DNA of 64,000 nt from Actinoplanes utahensis (GTDB taxonomy: Bacteria > Actinomycetota > Actinomycetes > Mycobacteriales > Micromonosporaceae): NCBI RefSeq assembly GCF_016862455.1, contig NZ_BOMZ01000084.1, positions 1-64,000 of the forward strand. The letters run 5' to 3'. Within the stretch, counting starts at the first letter, position 1. The number at the start of each line of letters is the position of its first letter. This document shows positions 1-7,992 of this stretch, piece by piece. Below the pieces are notes generated by a model, which saw nothing but the letters and a program-made list of their open reading frames with translations, was not told the DNA's origin and ran no database searches. A program made the position numbers and the translations under genes.

Positions 1-32
1 GGTGACGCCGGCGACGGGTGGCGGAGACCCGC

Positions 33-830
33 TCAGGGATTGCCGGTGGCGCCGATGTCGTCGCGGGTGAGGACGCCGTCGGCGACCAGGACACGGATCT
101 CCCTGGTGTACGGGACGCCCGGCTCGATCGTGAGGGTGTGGTCGTAGGCGAGCGCGACGCACACGCCGTTGTAGTCGCCGGTGCGGGCGAACCAGCGGTC
201 GTCGCCGGCCAGACCACGGAAGACCAGGGTGTACGCGTCCCGCACGGTCAGGGCCACCCACGGCTCGGCCGAACCGTGCGGTTCCGCGCCGGAGGGGGTG
301 AACGCCACCGCCTCGCCGGCCGTGGCGCGCCAGAAGAAGCCGCCGTAACCCGCTCCGCCGGTGCGGCCGTTCGTCGCGGGGCTGCCGATCACCACCGCGG
401 ACTCGCGGGGGGCGCTCAGCTCGTACCGGAAGGAGAGCTCCCAGCCGTGCGGGGCGGGACCGGCCGTGACCGAACGCCGCTCGCGCAGCAGGGTCCGGCC
501 GCCGGCATCGCACCAGCGCAGGCCGTCGCTCAGGCCGCCGGGCAGCGGCGTCCGGCCGTCCGACACGACCCGGCCGTGGTCGTCGCGCCAGATGTAACCC
601 TCGTCACGTACGTAGGTGCGGCCGCCCCAGATGTTGATCCCGTCGACGTCCTGCATGGTCACCGAGGCTCCGAGGTGCCAGGGATGGTCCTGCGGGAACT
701 CGTCGGTGACGACTGTTCCGCCGAGGGTGCGGACCGGGTGCAGGTAGGGCCGTGGCGCCAGCCGGATGTCGACGTCGGGGCTGGTCACGTAGGTGGCGAC
801 AGCGATTCCGTCGACCAGCAGTTCGGTCAT
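33..830 (-). CDS. DUF6807 (PmoA-like) family protein
   Basis: A 265-residue soluble protein with no signal peptide. The short motifs HPVRTLGG, DHPWHLG and the later NGRTGGAGYGGFFWR look like the DUF6807 family, often annotated PmoA family protein although it is unrelated to membrane methane monooxygenase. Members usually sit with sugar or polyol catabolism genes in actinomycetes; the exact reaction is not known to me. The start ATG at 830 follows a GAAAGG ribosome-binding site. A LacI-type palindrome lies about 36 bp upstream, which fits carbohydrate control. What precedes it in the operon is unknown because its 3' side is the window edge. Confidence 0.75.
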   Translation of the reverse strand: MTELLVDGIAVATYVTSPDVDIRLAPRPYLHPVRTLGGTVVTDEFPQDHPWHLGASVTMQDVDGINIWGGRTYVRDEGYIWRDDHGRVVSDGRTPLPGGLSDGLRWCDAGGRTLLRERRSVTAGPAPHGWELSFRYELSAPRESAVVIGSPATNGRTGGAGYGGFFWRATAGEAVAFTPSGAEPHGSAEPWVALTVRDAYTLVFRGLAGDDRWFARTGDYNGVCVALAYDHTLTIEPGVPYTREIRVLVADGVLTRDDIGATGNP

Positions 831-865
831 CCCGCAGACCTTTCTCGGCGTGGCTCCCCACCTGC

Positions 866-881
866 GGGTAAGCGCTTTCCC
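866..881. promoter_or_regulatory. LacI-type operator candidate
   Basis: GGGTAAGCGCTTTCCC is a 16-bp dyad with a single mismatched pair, centred on AAGCGCTT. The central CG and flanking A/T steps are the form expected of LacI/GalR-family operators. It lies 36 bp before the start of the minus-strand DUF6807 gene, where a bound repressor could block transcription. The repressor gene is not in the window. Confidence 0.5.
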
Positions 882-1107
882 GTCGGACGCTAGCCGGGTG
901 CCGGGCAGCTGGCAAGATCACCGCAGGCGATCGGTGACGATTTATTCATGATCATCTCATGGTGAACGAGTGTGCACTGTGGATGCGCCGCGATTCCGCT
1001 CGCCGGATCTTGTAGGCGAAAATAGCCCGTGATAAATTCCCCTGGCTCAATGTGCCGTGATCGCACTCGTGAGCTGCTGTTCCCCCCGACAGAGAGAATG
1101 TGACTCC

Positions 1108-1683
1108 GTGGCGACCACCGGCGTGCGCGGTCGACATTGGCTGCGCAAGGCACGGGAATGGTGTTCCCGCTACCTGCCCGCCGAGGCGCTGGGAACCGTG
1201 TGCTCAGTCATCGGCGCCTATGCCGCATTCCAGGTCTGGGACAGCCGGGCCGCCGCGGCGCTGGCCGGGACGATCGCCGAGAACGCCGGGTTCTACGGGG
1301 TGATGGTGGCCCTGGAGTGGCGGCGCCAGGCCGGCGGCCCGCCCGGCCGGCGCCGGCGCGCGGCACGGACCGCGGGGATGCTGTCGGCCGAGTTCGGACC
1401 CGCCGAGGCGTTCGACTCCCTGGCCGTTCGCCCGCTCATGCTCTTCGTCGGCCCCTTCCTGACCGGCGGCATCGTCACCGGCTCCGCGCTCGGCAAGGTC
1501 CTCGCCGACGTCGTCTTCTACATCGTGGCGATCATCTGCTACGAGGCCGCTCAGCGGCGCGCCGCGGCCCGGAGGCGCCGGATCGCCGCCGTGGCGATCG
1601 CGCCGTCCGGCCCACGCTTCGCCGCCGTGGTCGCCGTCGGCGCGCCACGGCCGCGGCAAGGCAGCACCACCGGCCCGGGCTGA
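1108..1683 (+). CDS. Small membrane protein preceding ODC-like decarboxylase
   Basis: About 191 residues with two or three hydrophobic stretches (around residues 29-50, 60-75 and 110-150 from the chosen start) separated by arginine-rich loops. The tail is basic and alanine/proline rich. I do not recognise a family. The GTG at 1108 has an AGAGAG purine run 11 bp upstream; an upstream GTG at 1057 would add 17 residues. It ends 13 bp before the decarboxylase gene on the same strand, so the two are probably co-transcribed. A transport or membrane-anchoring role for the decarboxylase product is possible, but nothing in the sequence proves it. Confidence 0.6.
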   Translation: MATTGVRGRHWLRKAREWCSRYLPAEALGTVCSVIGAYAAFQVWDSRAAAALAGTIAENAGFYGVMVALEWRRQAGGPPGRRRRAARTAGMLSAEFGPAEAFDSLAVRPLMLFVGPFLTGGIVTGSALGKVLADVVFYIVAIICYEAAQRRAAARRRRIAAVAIAPSGPRFAAVVAVGAPRPRQGSTTGPG

Positions 1684-1696
1684 AACGGAGAACATC

Positions 1697-2824
1697 GTGC
1701 GCCGCCAGGAACACACCCCCCGCCTGCTGATGGACCTCGACGCGGTGGCCGCGAGCCACCGGCGGATGACCGCGGCCCTACCCGGCGTCACGCTGCACTA
1801 CGCCATGAAGTGCAACGACTTCCCGCCCGTGCTGAGCACCCTGAACGATCTCGGCTGCCGGTTCGAGATCGCCTCCGCCCGGGAGCTCGATCTTCTGCTG
1901 CCCCTGGGCGTCGACGCTGGTCAGGTGCTGTTCAGCAACCCGGTGAAGGCGCCCGCGCAGATCGCGCGCACCCATGCCCTGGGCGTGCGGCGGTTCGCCT
2001 TCGACTCGGTCGCCGAGCTGGACAAGCTGGCGGCCCTGGCTCCGGGCGCCGAGGTGTTCGTCCGGATCGCCGCCCCGGACATCGACAGCGAGGTGCCCAG
2101 CGAGGGCAAGTTCGGCGTCGACCCGGGCGCCGCCGCCGCGTTGCTGCTGACGGCTCGCGACCGCGGCCTGCGGCCGTACGGGATCGCCTTCCACGTCGGC
2201 TCGCAGATGATGCGCCCGGCCGCCTGGCGGGCCCCGCTGACCGCCGCGGGCGAGATCATGGCGAGGCTCGCCGCGGACGGCATCCGCCTCGAGATGGTCG
2301 ACCTGGGCGGCGGTTTCCCGGCCCGCTACGACGTGCCACCACCCCCGGCGGCCGAGTACGGCGCGGTGATCGCGGCCGGCCTGTCCACCCTGCCCTATCC
2401 GGTACGCGCCGTCGCGGAGCCGGGCCGGGCGCTCGTCGCCGAGGCCGGCACGCTCGTCGCGACGGTGATCGGGACCGCCGAGCGGGCCGGGCGCCGCTGG
2501 GTGCACCTCGACGTCGGCGCGTTCAACGGGCTGATGGAGAGCCTGGAGACCGGCAACCGGCTGCACTTCCCGGTGTGGGACTCGCTCGACCGGGACCCGG
2601 TGCCGTGCCATCTCACCGGCCCGACCTGTGACAGCCAGGACACGATCCTGTTCGGTGTGCCGCTGTCGCGCGGACTGTCCACCGGTGACCAGGTCTTCAT
2701 CGGCAGCGCGGGGGCGTACACCTCGGTTTACGCCTCGTCTTTCAACGGCTTCGACACCCCTTTCGTCGAAGCCGTCGGGGGTTCCCGGCCGGATGGGACA
2801 CACAGGACACTCGCCGTGCACTAA
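1697..2824 (+). CDS. Type III PLP decarboxylase, ornithine decarboxylase-like
   Basis: A 375-residue alanine-racemase-fold decarboxylase (fold III), about the length of eukaryotic-type ornithine or diaminopimelate decarboxylases. Visible motifs: the PLP lysine in YAMKCN (Lys38), HVGSQ (166-170), the phosphate-binding GGGFP (204-208), EPGR (241-244), and GPTCDS with Cys311, the cysteine contributed across the dimer interface in ornithine decarboxylases. GAYT follows at 339-342. The GTG start at 1697 follows GGAG. The expected reaction is decarboxylation of ornithine or lysine to putrescine or cadaverine; specificity cannot be read by eye. It follows a membrane protein gene by 13 bp. Confidence 0.85.
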   Translation: MRRQEHTPRLLMDLDAVAASHRRMTAALPGVTLHYAMKCNDFPPVLSTLNDLGCRFEIASARELDLLLPLGVDAGQVLFSNPVKAPAQIARTHALGVRRFAFDSVAELDKLAALAPGAEVFVRIAAPDIDSEVPSEGKFGVDPGAAAALLLTARDRGLRPYGIAFHVGSQMMRPAAWRAPLTAAGEIMARLAADGIRLEMVDLGGGFPARYDVPPPPAAEYGAVIAAGLSTLPYPVRAVAEPGRALVAEAGTLVATVIGTAERAGRRWVHLDVGAFNGLMESLETGNRLHFPVWDSLDRDPVPCHLTGPTCDSQDTILFGVPLSRGLSTGDQVFIGSAGAYTSVYASSFNGFDTPFVEAVGGSRPDGTHRTLAVH

Positions 2825-2946
2825 GATCCAGATCGGTCGATTTCGAGGCGTGTTCCCCCTTAATACGCCTATTCGAGTGCCCCCCTATTTTTCTTCACCA
2901 TTACTCGGTCGACCGCTAAGCATATTTTGACGACGGGATCAGAATT

Positions 2947-5259
2947 GTGACGCACACCCCGGCCCACGTCGACCAGGCGGACGCGGTCGATCGAGACGAG
3001 GGCATCCTCACCAGCAGAATCTTCCGGCAGGCGCGCGTCCTGGTGGCCGGGCTCGGCTTCCTCTACGCGCTCACCACCCTGGCCCCCTTCGCCACCCGCC
3101 CGGACCTTCTGGACAACGGCTTCTATCCGGTCGTGCTGATCTGCACCTGCCTGCTGGCGCTGGCCCGCCCACTGCTGGCCCGGCGCAACCGGACCGCCTG
3201 GCTGCTGATAGCCCTCGCCGTCACCTCCTGGTCGATCGGCGACATCTACTGGCAGGCGGCGTTCTCCGACGCCGCGGTGATCCCGGTGCCGTCGCTGGCC
3301 GACGCGTTCTACGTGGGGATGTACCCGCTCGCCTACCTGGGCCTGATCCTGCTCGCCCGGGCCGGAAGCAAGCGGCTGCCCGCGTCGGTGTGGCTCGACG
3401 GCCTGGTCTCGTCGCTGGCCGCCGGCGCGGTGTTCTCCGCGATCGCGCTCGCCGACGTGCTGGCGAAGGCGGACGCCGACAACAGCGCCGCCACGCTGAC
3501 CAACCTGTCCTACCCGATCGGCGACCTGTTGCTGCTGGTCGTCACGGTGGCCGCGCTGGCGATGGTCCGGTGGCGGCGCGATCCGGCCTGGTGGCTGCTC
3601 GGCATCGGCGCCGGGTTCTTCGCCATCGCCGACACCGCCTACCTGTTCAGCCTGGCCAACAACACCTACAGCGACGGCAACTGGGTCGACGGCGTGTGGA
3701 TGGCCGGGCTGACCCTGATGGCGCTGGCCGGCTCGGCCCGCAGCCGCGGCCCGGTCGAGGAGGCCCGCGCGTTCGCGACCCTGATCGTGCCGATCCTGTT
3801 CTCGCTGTGCGCGCTCGGGGTGCTGATCGTCGGCACGTTCGTGGAGATCCACCCGATCTCGATCATCCTGGCCAGTGGCTGCCTGATCGCCGCGGGCGGG
3901 CGGACCGCGCTCACCTTCGAGCAGGCACGCGAGCTGGCCCGGACCCAGAAGGCGGCGAACACCGACCTGCTCAGCGGCCTGGGCAACCGGCGGGTCCTCG
4001 ACGCCGAACTGCCCGCCCTGCTGTCGAAGATCACGCCGGGCAGCCAGCTGGCGCTCACCATCATCACCGTCGACCACCTGCCCGACATCAACGCCATCCT
4101 CGGGTACAGCACCGGCGACACGATCATCGACACGGTCGGCGCCCGGCTGCGCGAGAACCTGCCCGAGGACGCGATCCCGGCCCGTCTCGGCGGGGTGGAG
4201 ATGGCCGTGCTGCGGATGTTCGGGCCGGGCGAGCTCAACAACATCGACGGCCAGACCCGCGCGCTGCTACGCAAACTCGCCACTCCGGTGCCGGTCGGCG
4301 AAGGCGCCGTGCAGATCGAGCTGAGCACCGGCATCGCCCTCGCGCCGATGCACGCGAACCGCCCCGCCGACCTGATCCGGTGCGCCGTCGACGCGCTGCG
4401 GGTCGCGAAGGAGAACCGCAGCGAGGTGGAGACGTACGGCCGGAGCGCCGACTTCGGCAACGAGTTCGGCCCGTCGGTGTTCCCGGATCTGCTCCGCGCG
4501 GTGGAGAAGTCGGAGTTCGCCACCTACTTCCAGCCGAAGATCGACCTGGCGACCGGGCGGCCGATCGCGATGGAGGCGATCCTGCGGTGGCACCACCCGA
4601 CGCTCGGGGTGATCGACGCCGACCGGGTGCGGCCGCTGGCGGTACGTCTGGGCCTGGCCCGCCAGCTGACCCGGATCCTGCTCGAATCGGCCCTGGCCAC
4701 CTGCGGCTACTGGCTGCGGCAGGGCATCGAGATGGGCGTGGCGATCGACGTGACGGCCGCCGACGTGCTCGACGCACGACTGCCGTACGAGCTCGGCCCC
4801 CTGATCAACAAGTTCGGCCTGCCGTACGGCGCGGTGACCCTGGAGATCTCCGAGGAGGTGCTGCTGATCGACCCGCGGCGCACCTCGAACGCGCTCGGCC
4901 AGCTGCGCCACTTCGGGGTCCGGCTCTCGCTGGACCACTACGGCCGGTCGGCGCCGTCGCTGACCCGGCTGCGGTCCACCCCGGTCGAGGAGCTGAAACT
5001 CGACCCGGCGTTCGTCACCCCGATCCTGGAGAGCCCGCAGGACGCGGCGGTCGTCCGGTCCACCGTCGAACTGGCGAAATCGCTGAACATCACGACCGTC
5101 GTCGAGGGCGTCGACTCCCGTGAGCTGTACGACGCGGTGGTCCAGATCGGCTGCACCGGCGGCCAGGGTTCCGCCCTCGGCCCGATCATGAACGGCGACG
5201 AGCTGCACGCCTGGGTCGGTCAGCAGGCCCAGCGGCAGGCCGCGCCCGCCCGGTACTGA
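2947..5259 (+). CDS. Membrane GGDEF/EAL protein with degenerate active sites
   Basis: 770 residues. Roughly the first 320 form about nine membrane helices, then a GGDEF domain (about 335-490) and an EAL domain (about 505-765). The GGDEF signature reads GGVEM (near residue 415), so diguanylate cyclase activity is unlikely. In the EAL domain the signature reads EAI (near 543). The loop usually DDFG is DHYG, and the usual metal-binding Asn in the VNxS strand is Asp (IDVT). Other expected residues remain: the Glu of LEISEE, Lys of LKLDP, Glu of VVEGV and Gln of GGQG. It may be a c-di-GMP sensor or scaffold rather than an enzyme. The GTG start at 2947 lacks a strong ribosome-binding site. Confidence 0.85.
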   Translation: MTHTPAHVDQADAVDRDEGILTSRIFRQARVLVAGLGFLYALTTLAPFATRPDLLDNGFYPVVLICTCLLALARPLLARRNRTAWLLIALAVTSWSIGDIYWQAAFSDAAVIPVPSLADAFYVGMYPLAYLGLILLARAGSKRLPASVWLDGLVSSLAAGAVFSAIALADVLAKADADNSAATLTNLSYPIGDLLLLVVTVAALAMVRWRRDPAWWLLGIGAGFFAIADTAYLFSLANNTYSDGNWVDGVWMAGLTLMALAGSARSRGPVEEARAFATLIVPILFSLCALGVLIVGTFVEIHPISIILASGCLIAAGGRTALTFEQARELARTQKAANTDLLSGLGNRRVLDAELPALLSKITPGSQLALTIITVDHLPDINAILGYSTGDTIIDTVGARLRENLPEDAIPARLGGVEMAVLRMFGPGELNNIDGQTRALLRKLATPVPVGEGAVQIELSTGIALAPMHANRPADLIRCAVDALRVAKENRSEVETYGRSADFGNEFGPSVFPDLLRAVEKSEFATYFQPKIDLATGRPIAMEAILRWHHPTLGVIDADRVRPLAVRLGLARQLTRILLESALATCGYWLRQGIEMGVAIDVTAADVLDARLPYELGPLINKFGLPYGAVTLEISEEVLLIDPRRTSNALGQLRHFGVRLSLDHYGRSAPSLTRLRSTPVEELKLDPAFVTPILESPQDAAVVRSTVELAKSLNITTVVEGVDSRELYDAVVQIGCTGGQGSALGPIMNGDELHAWVGQQAQRQAAPARY

Positions 5260-5269
5260 CCAGCGGCAC

Positions 5270-5304
5270 CGGCCGTGGGCGGGGATCGGTCCCGCCCACG
5301 GCCG
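5270..5304. terminator. Bidirectional terminator hairpin
   Basis: A perfect 14-bp stem (CGGCCGTGGGCGGG, 5270-5283, with its complement at 5291-5304) and a 7-nt loop lie exactly between the convergent stops of the GGDEF/EAL gene and the oxidoreductase gene. There is no U-run, as is usual in high-GC actinomycetes. Confidence 0.75.
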
Positions 5305-5310
5305 CGGCCG

Positions 5311-6204
5311 TCACGGGTGCAGCAGAATCTTGCCGCGAGTGTGGCCGCCGGCCAGCTGCTCGTGCGCCTTGCCCGCGTCGGCCAGCGGGAACGTCTGCGC
5401 CACCGTGATCCGCAGGCCCGCGGACGCCAGCTCCGCCAGACCCTCGGCGGTACGGGGACCGTCGGCGGAGAACGGGACGCCGAGCTCCCGCGCGGCCACC
5501 CCGTCGGCGATCGTGACGATCCGGTCGGTGCCACCCCGCAGCTCCACCGACACCGGCAGCGCGCCCTGCCCGGCAGCGTCGAAGACCGCGCCGACACCGC
5601 GCGGGGCCACCGCACGGACCCGGTCGGCCAGGCCGTCGCCGTACGCCACCGGCACCGCCCCCAGCGACCGCAGATGGTCGTGGTTGGCCGGGGACGCCGT
5701 CCCGACGACGGTCGCCCCGCGCGCCACCGCCAGCTGCACGGCCACCCCGCCGACCCCACCGGACGCCCCGTGCAGCAGCAGCGTGTCGCCGGCGCCGACG
5801 GCGAGCAGGTCCAGCACCCGCTGCGCGGTCTCACCGGCCACCGGCAGCGCCGCCGCCTCGTCCCAGCCCAGCCCGGCCGGTTTGCGGGCCACCACGGTGG
5901 CCAGCGCGTACTCCGCGTAGGCGCCGGTGTCGGTGAACCCGAACACCTCGTCGCCGGCGGCCAGGCCGGTGACGTCCGCGCCGACCGCGTCGACCACACC
6001 GGACGCCTCCCAGCCGAGGATCCTCGGGAACGTGGTCGGGAAGACCTGCTCCAGCCAGCCGCTGCGGATCTTGTAATCGACCGGGTTGACCCCGGCGGAC
6101 CTCACCCGCAGCCGGATCTGGCCCGGTCCCGGCCGCGGCACCTCGGCCTGCGCCACGTGCAGCACCTCGGGTCCGCCGAACCGGTCGAAGACGATCGCCT
6201 CCAT
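5311..6204 (-). CDS. NADP-dependent quinone oxidoreductase (zinc-free MDR family)
   Basis: 297 residues of the medium-chain dehydrogenase/reductase superfamily, quinone oxidoreductase branch. It shows GVNPVDYKIRSG near the N-terminus, the GASGGVGGVAVQLA dinucleotide-binding loop and a C-terminal HTRGKILLHP typical of these enzymes. The structural zinc cysteines of true alcohol dehydrogenases are absent. The ATG at 6204 follows AGAGAGGTGG. It is divergent from an XRE regulator gene 171 bp away, and repeats in that gap suggest control by the regulator. The natural substrate is unknown; quinones or enones are family substrates. Confidence 0.85.
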   Translation of the reverse strand: MEAIVFDRFGGPEVLHVAQAEVPRPGPGQIRLRVRSAGVNPVDYKIRSGWLEQVFPTTFPRILGWEASGVVDAVGADVTGLAAGDEVFGFTDTGAYAEYALATVVARKPAGLGWDEAAALPVAGETAQRVLDLLAVGAGDTLLLHGASGGVGGVAVQLAVARGATVVGTASPANHDHLRSLGAVPVAYGDGLADRVRAVAPRGVGAVFDAAGQGALPVSVELRGGTDRIVTIADGVAARELGVPFSADGPRTAEGLAELASAGLRITVAQTFPLADAGKAHEQLAGGHTRGKILLHP

Positions 6205-6285
6205 GACTGCCACCTCTCTCGTCGTCTGGGACGGCACCCACTGTGCGGCGGCGGACGGCCGTTGTGGAGCGGACCGTTCCTCCTG

Positions 6286-6339
6286 GGATCGGCGGTCCCC
6301 CGCCGTCCGGCCAGGACGTTCCCTAGGATCGGCGGTCCC
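6286..6339. promoter_or_regulatory. Paired operator-like repeats between oxidoreductase and XRE genes
   Basis: GGATCGGCGGTCCC occurs twice as an exact direct repeat, at 6286-6299 and 6326-6339. The 40-bp offset, close to four helical turns, puts both on one DNA face. Each copy has inverted GGA/TCC ends, a small dyad. Position between divergent genes suggests binding sites for the adjacent XRE regulator. Confidence 0.5.
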
Positions 6340-6375
6340 TGGCTCCGGCGCGGCGGCTGCCTCAGGATGGACGGC

Positions 6376-7227
6376 ATGGATCGACGTGAGCTGGCCGACT
6401 TCATCCGGCGCTGCCGGGAACGGCTGGGGCCGCAGGAGGTCGGGCTGGCGGCCGGCCCACGCCGGCGCACCCCGGGACTGCGCCGGGAGGAGGTGGCGCT
6501 GCTGGCCGGCATGTCCGCCGACTACCTGATGCGCCTGGAGCAGGCGCGCAGCCCGCAGCCGTCCACCCAGCTGCTGCGGTCGCTGGCGCAGGCGCTGCGG
6601 CTCGACGACGACGAACGCGACCACCTCTACCTGCTCGCCGGGCACCGGCCGCCGGGCGGGCGGCTGGCCGGCACCCATGTGCGGCCCGGCCTGCTCTACC
6701 TGCTGGACCAGCTCACCGGGGTGCCCGCCCAGATCGTCAGCGACCTCGGTGACCTGCTGGCGCAGAACACCATGGCCCAGATCCTGTTCGGCGACATCTG
6801 CGTGCCGTTCGACCACGATCACGGCCAGGATCACAACATCGTGTGGCGGTGGTTCAACGACCCGCGGATGCGGGCCGCGTACCCGGCGGAGGAGCACGAC
6901 TACTGGGCGCGGTTGTACGTGGCCGACCTGCGCGCGGCGGTCGCCCGCCGCGGCTCCGACCCGGTGGCGGCCGCGCTCGTCGCCCGGCTGCGGGCGTCCG
7001 GCACCGAGTTCGGCGAGGTGTGGGACCGGCACGAGGTGGCGGTGCGGCGGCACAGCCGGATCCGGTTGCGGCACCCGACGGTCGGGCTGATCGAGTTCGA
7101 CTGCGAGACCCTGGCGACCCCGGCGGAGGATCAGCGCCTGGAACTGCTCACCGCGCCACCGGGCAGCGACACCGCCGGTCATCTGGAACTGCTGCGGGTG
7201 GTGGGCCGGGAGTCCTTCGCCGGATAG
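6376..7227 (+). CDS. XRE-family regulator with MmyB-type ligand domain
   Basis: 283 residues. The N-terminal helix-turn-helix (about residues 5-75) contains GLRREEVALLAGMS and YLMRLEQAR, followed by a roughly 200-residue MmyB-like domain that usually senses a fatty acid or other small ligand (VSDLGDLLAQN, WRWFNDPRMRA, RHPTVGLIEFDCETL). The same two-domain architecture recurs at 25290-26138. The ATG at 6376 is preceded by AGGA seven bases upstream; an in-frame ATG at 6367 is possible. It is divergent from the oxidoreductase, its likely target. Confidence 0.85.
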   Translation: MDRRELADFIRRCRERLGPQEVGLAAGPRRRTPGLRREEVALLAGMSADYLMRLEQARSPQPSTQLLRSLAQALRLDDDERDHLYLLAGHRPPGGRLAGTHVRPGLLYLLDQLTGVPAQIVSDLGDLLAQNTMAQILFGDICVPFDHDHGQDHNIVWRWFNDPRMRAAYPAEEHDYWARLYVADLRAAVARRGSDPVAAALVARLRASGTEFGEVWDRHEVAVRRHSRIRLRHPTVGLIEFDCETLATPAEDQRLELLTAPPGSDTAGHLELLRVVGRESFAG

Positions 7228-7273
7228 CGTCCCCGTGCCGTCGGCTGCTCCTCGGGACGGCGGCCCGGGCGGG

Positions 7274-7753
7274 TCAGGCGGTCACTTCCCCGATCGGGAA
7301 CTGGACCTCGGTGCGCAGTTCCTCGGGGGCGACGGTCTCGGGCACGTCCAGGTAGACCTCGCGGGGCGCGCCGTGCGGTCCGGCGCCGTGCTCCTCGATC
7401 CACGTCTCCAGGACCTGGTACGCCGGAGAGATCTCCTGGTAGGGGCCGTGGTGGATGGTGGCGGCGACCTTGCCGGCGGGGATCTCGTAATAGCGGACCA
7501 CACCCTCCGGGAGGGTGGCCCCGGCCGGGACCGGGACGCAGATCTCCACGTCGCCCTCGGTGTCGGCGTCGAGGACCGCGTGGTAGATCACGAACGGCGG
7601 CCCGTCCGGGGTGGCGCCGGCCGTGCTGACGGCGCCGATCACCGTGCCGAACCCGTGCTGGATGGCCTCGCCGATGGTGGCCAGGTTCGCCCGCAGGGTC
7701 AGGGCGGCCACCGGGCGGATGGCGACCTCCTTGACGGTGACCTCGTACGTCAT
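7274..7753 (-). CDS. GyrI-like small-molecule-binding domain protein
   Basis: 159 residues forming a single effector-binding domain of the AraC/BmrR-Rob/GyrI type: VKEVAIRPVAALTLRAN, a central GPPFVIYH and late IHHGPYQEISPAYQVLETWIEE. No DNA-binding part is present. Such stand-alone domains bind hydrophobic or cationic compounds; no specific ligand can be assigned. GAGGAGG lies just before the ATG at 7753. A decayed AraC-type DNA-binding C-terminus lies about 125 bp away on the other strand. The gene is convergent with the XRE regulator gene. Confidence 0.75.
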   Translation of the reverse strand: MTYEVTVKEVAIRPVAALTLRANLATIGEAIQHGFGTVIGAVSTAGATPDGPPFVIYHAVLDADTEGDVEICVPVPAGATLPEGVVRYYEIPAGKVAATIHHGPYQEISPAYQVLETWIEEHGAGPHGAPREVYLDVPETVAPEELRTEVQFPIGEVTA

Positions 7754-7878
7754 CGTGTTCCTCCTCGATCGGCGGCGTCCCTTCCAGGGTCAGGCTTCGA
7801 CCGCCGGAAGAGCCGCCGGTTCGCGAAGTTGACCCGCAAGGAGACACGCCAGACCGGCACGGGAGGGCAGGTGATCCT

Positions 7879-7992
7879 GTCGTGACCGTGGTGGCACACC
7901 GGTGCGGGTGGGCGTCCGCGAGCGCGTTCATCGACGTGTTCCGCCGCGCTCTCGGGCACCCACCCGGCCGGTTCTTCAGGGACGGACGGTGA
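7879..7992 (+). pseudogene. Remnant of AraC-family C-terminal HTH
   Basis: In the frame ending at TGA 7990-7992 the DNA encodes VVAHRCGWASASAFIDVFRR, then ALGHPPGRFFR and a stop. This matches the second helix-turn-helix and terminal PGxFFR of AraC-family activators (compare the usual GFxSxSxFxRAFRRxxGxxPGxYR). Nothing upstream encodes the rest: the frame runs back through unrelated proline-rich sequence without the first HTH or a start. The end overlaps the 3' end of the metalloprotease gene on the opposite strand. The family match is clear by eye, but the fragment is short. Confidence 0.6.

Noticed and set aside
2869-4077. 402-codon minus frame over the GGDEF/EAL gene start
   Set aside because: Composition is Q, R, G, H rich shadow coding with no domain.
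7237-7261. Inverted repeat GCCGTC/GACGGC between convergent genes
   Set aside because: Six-bp arms with a 13-nt loop are too weak to call a terminator in this base composition.
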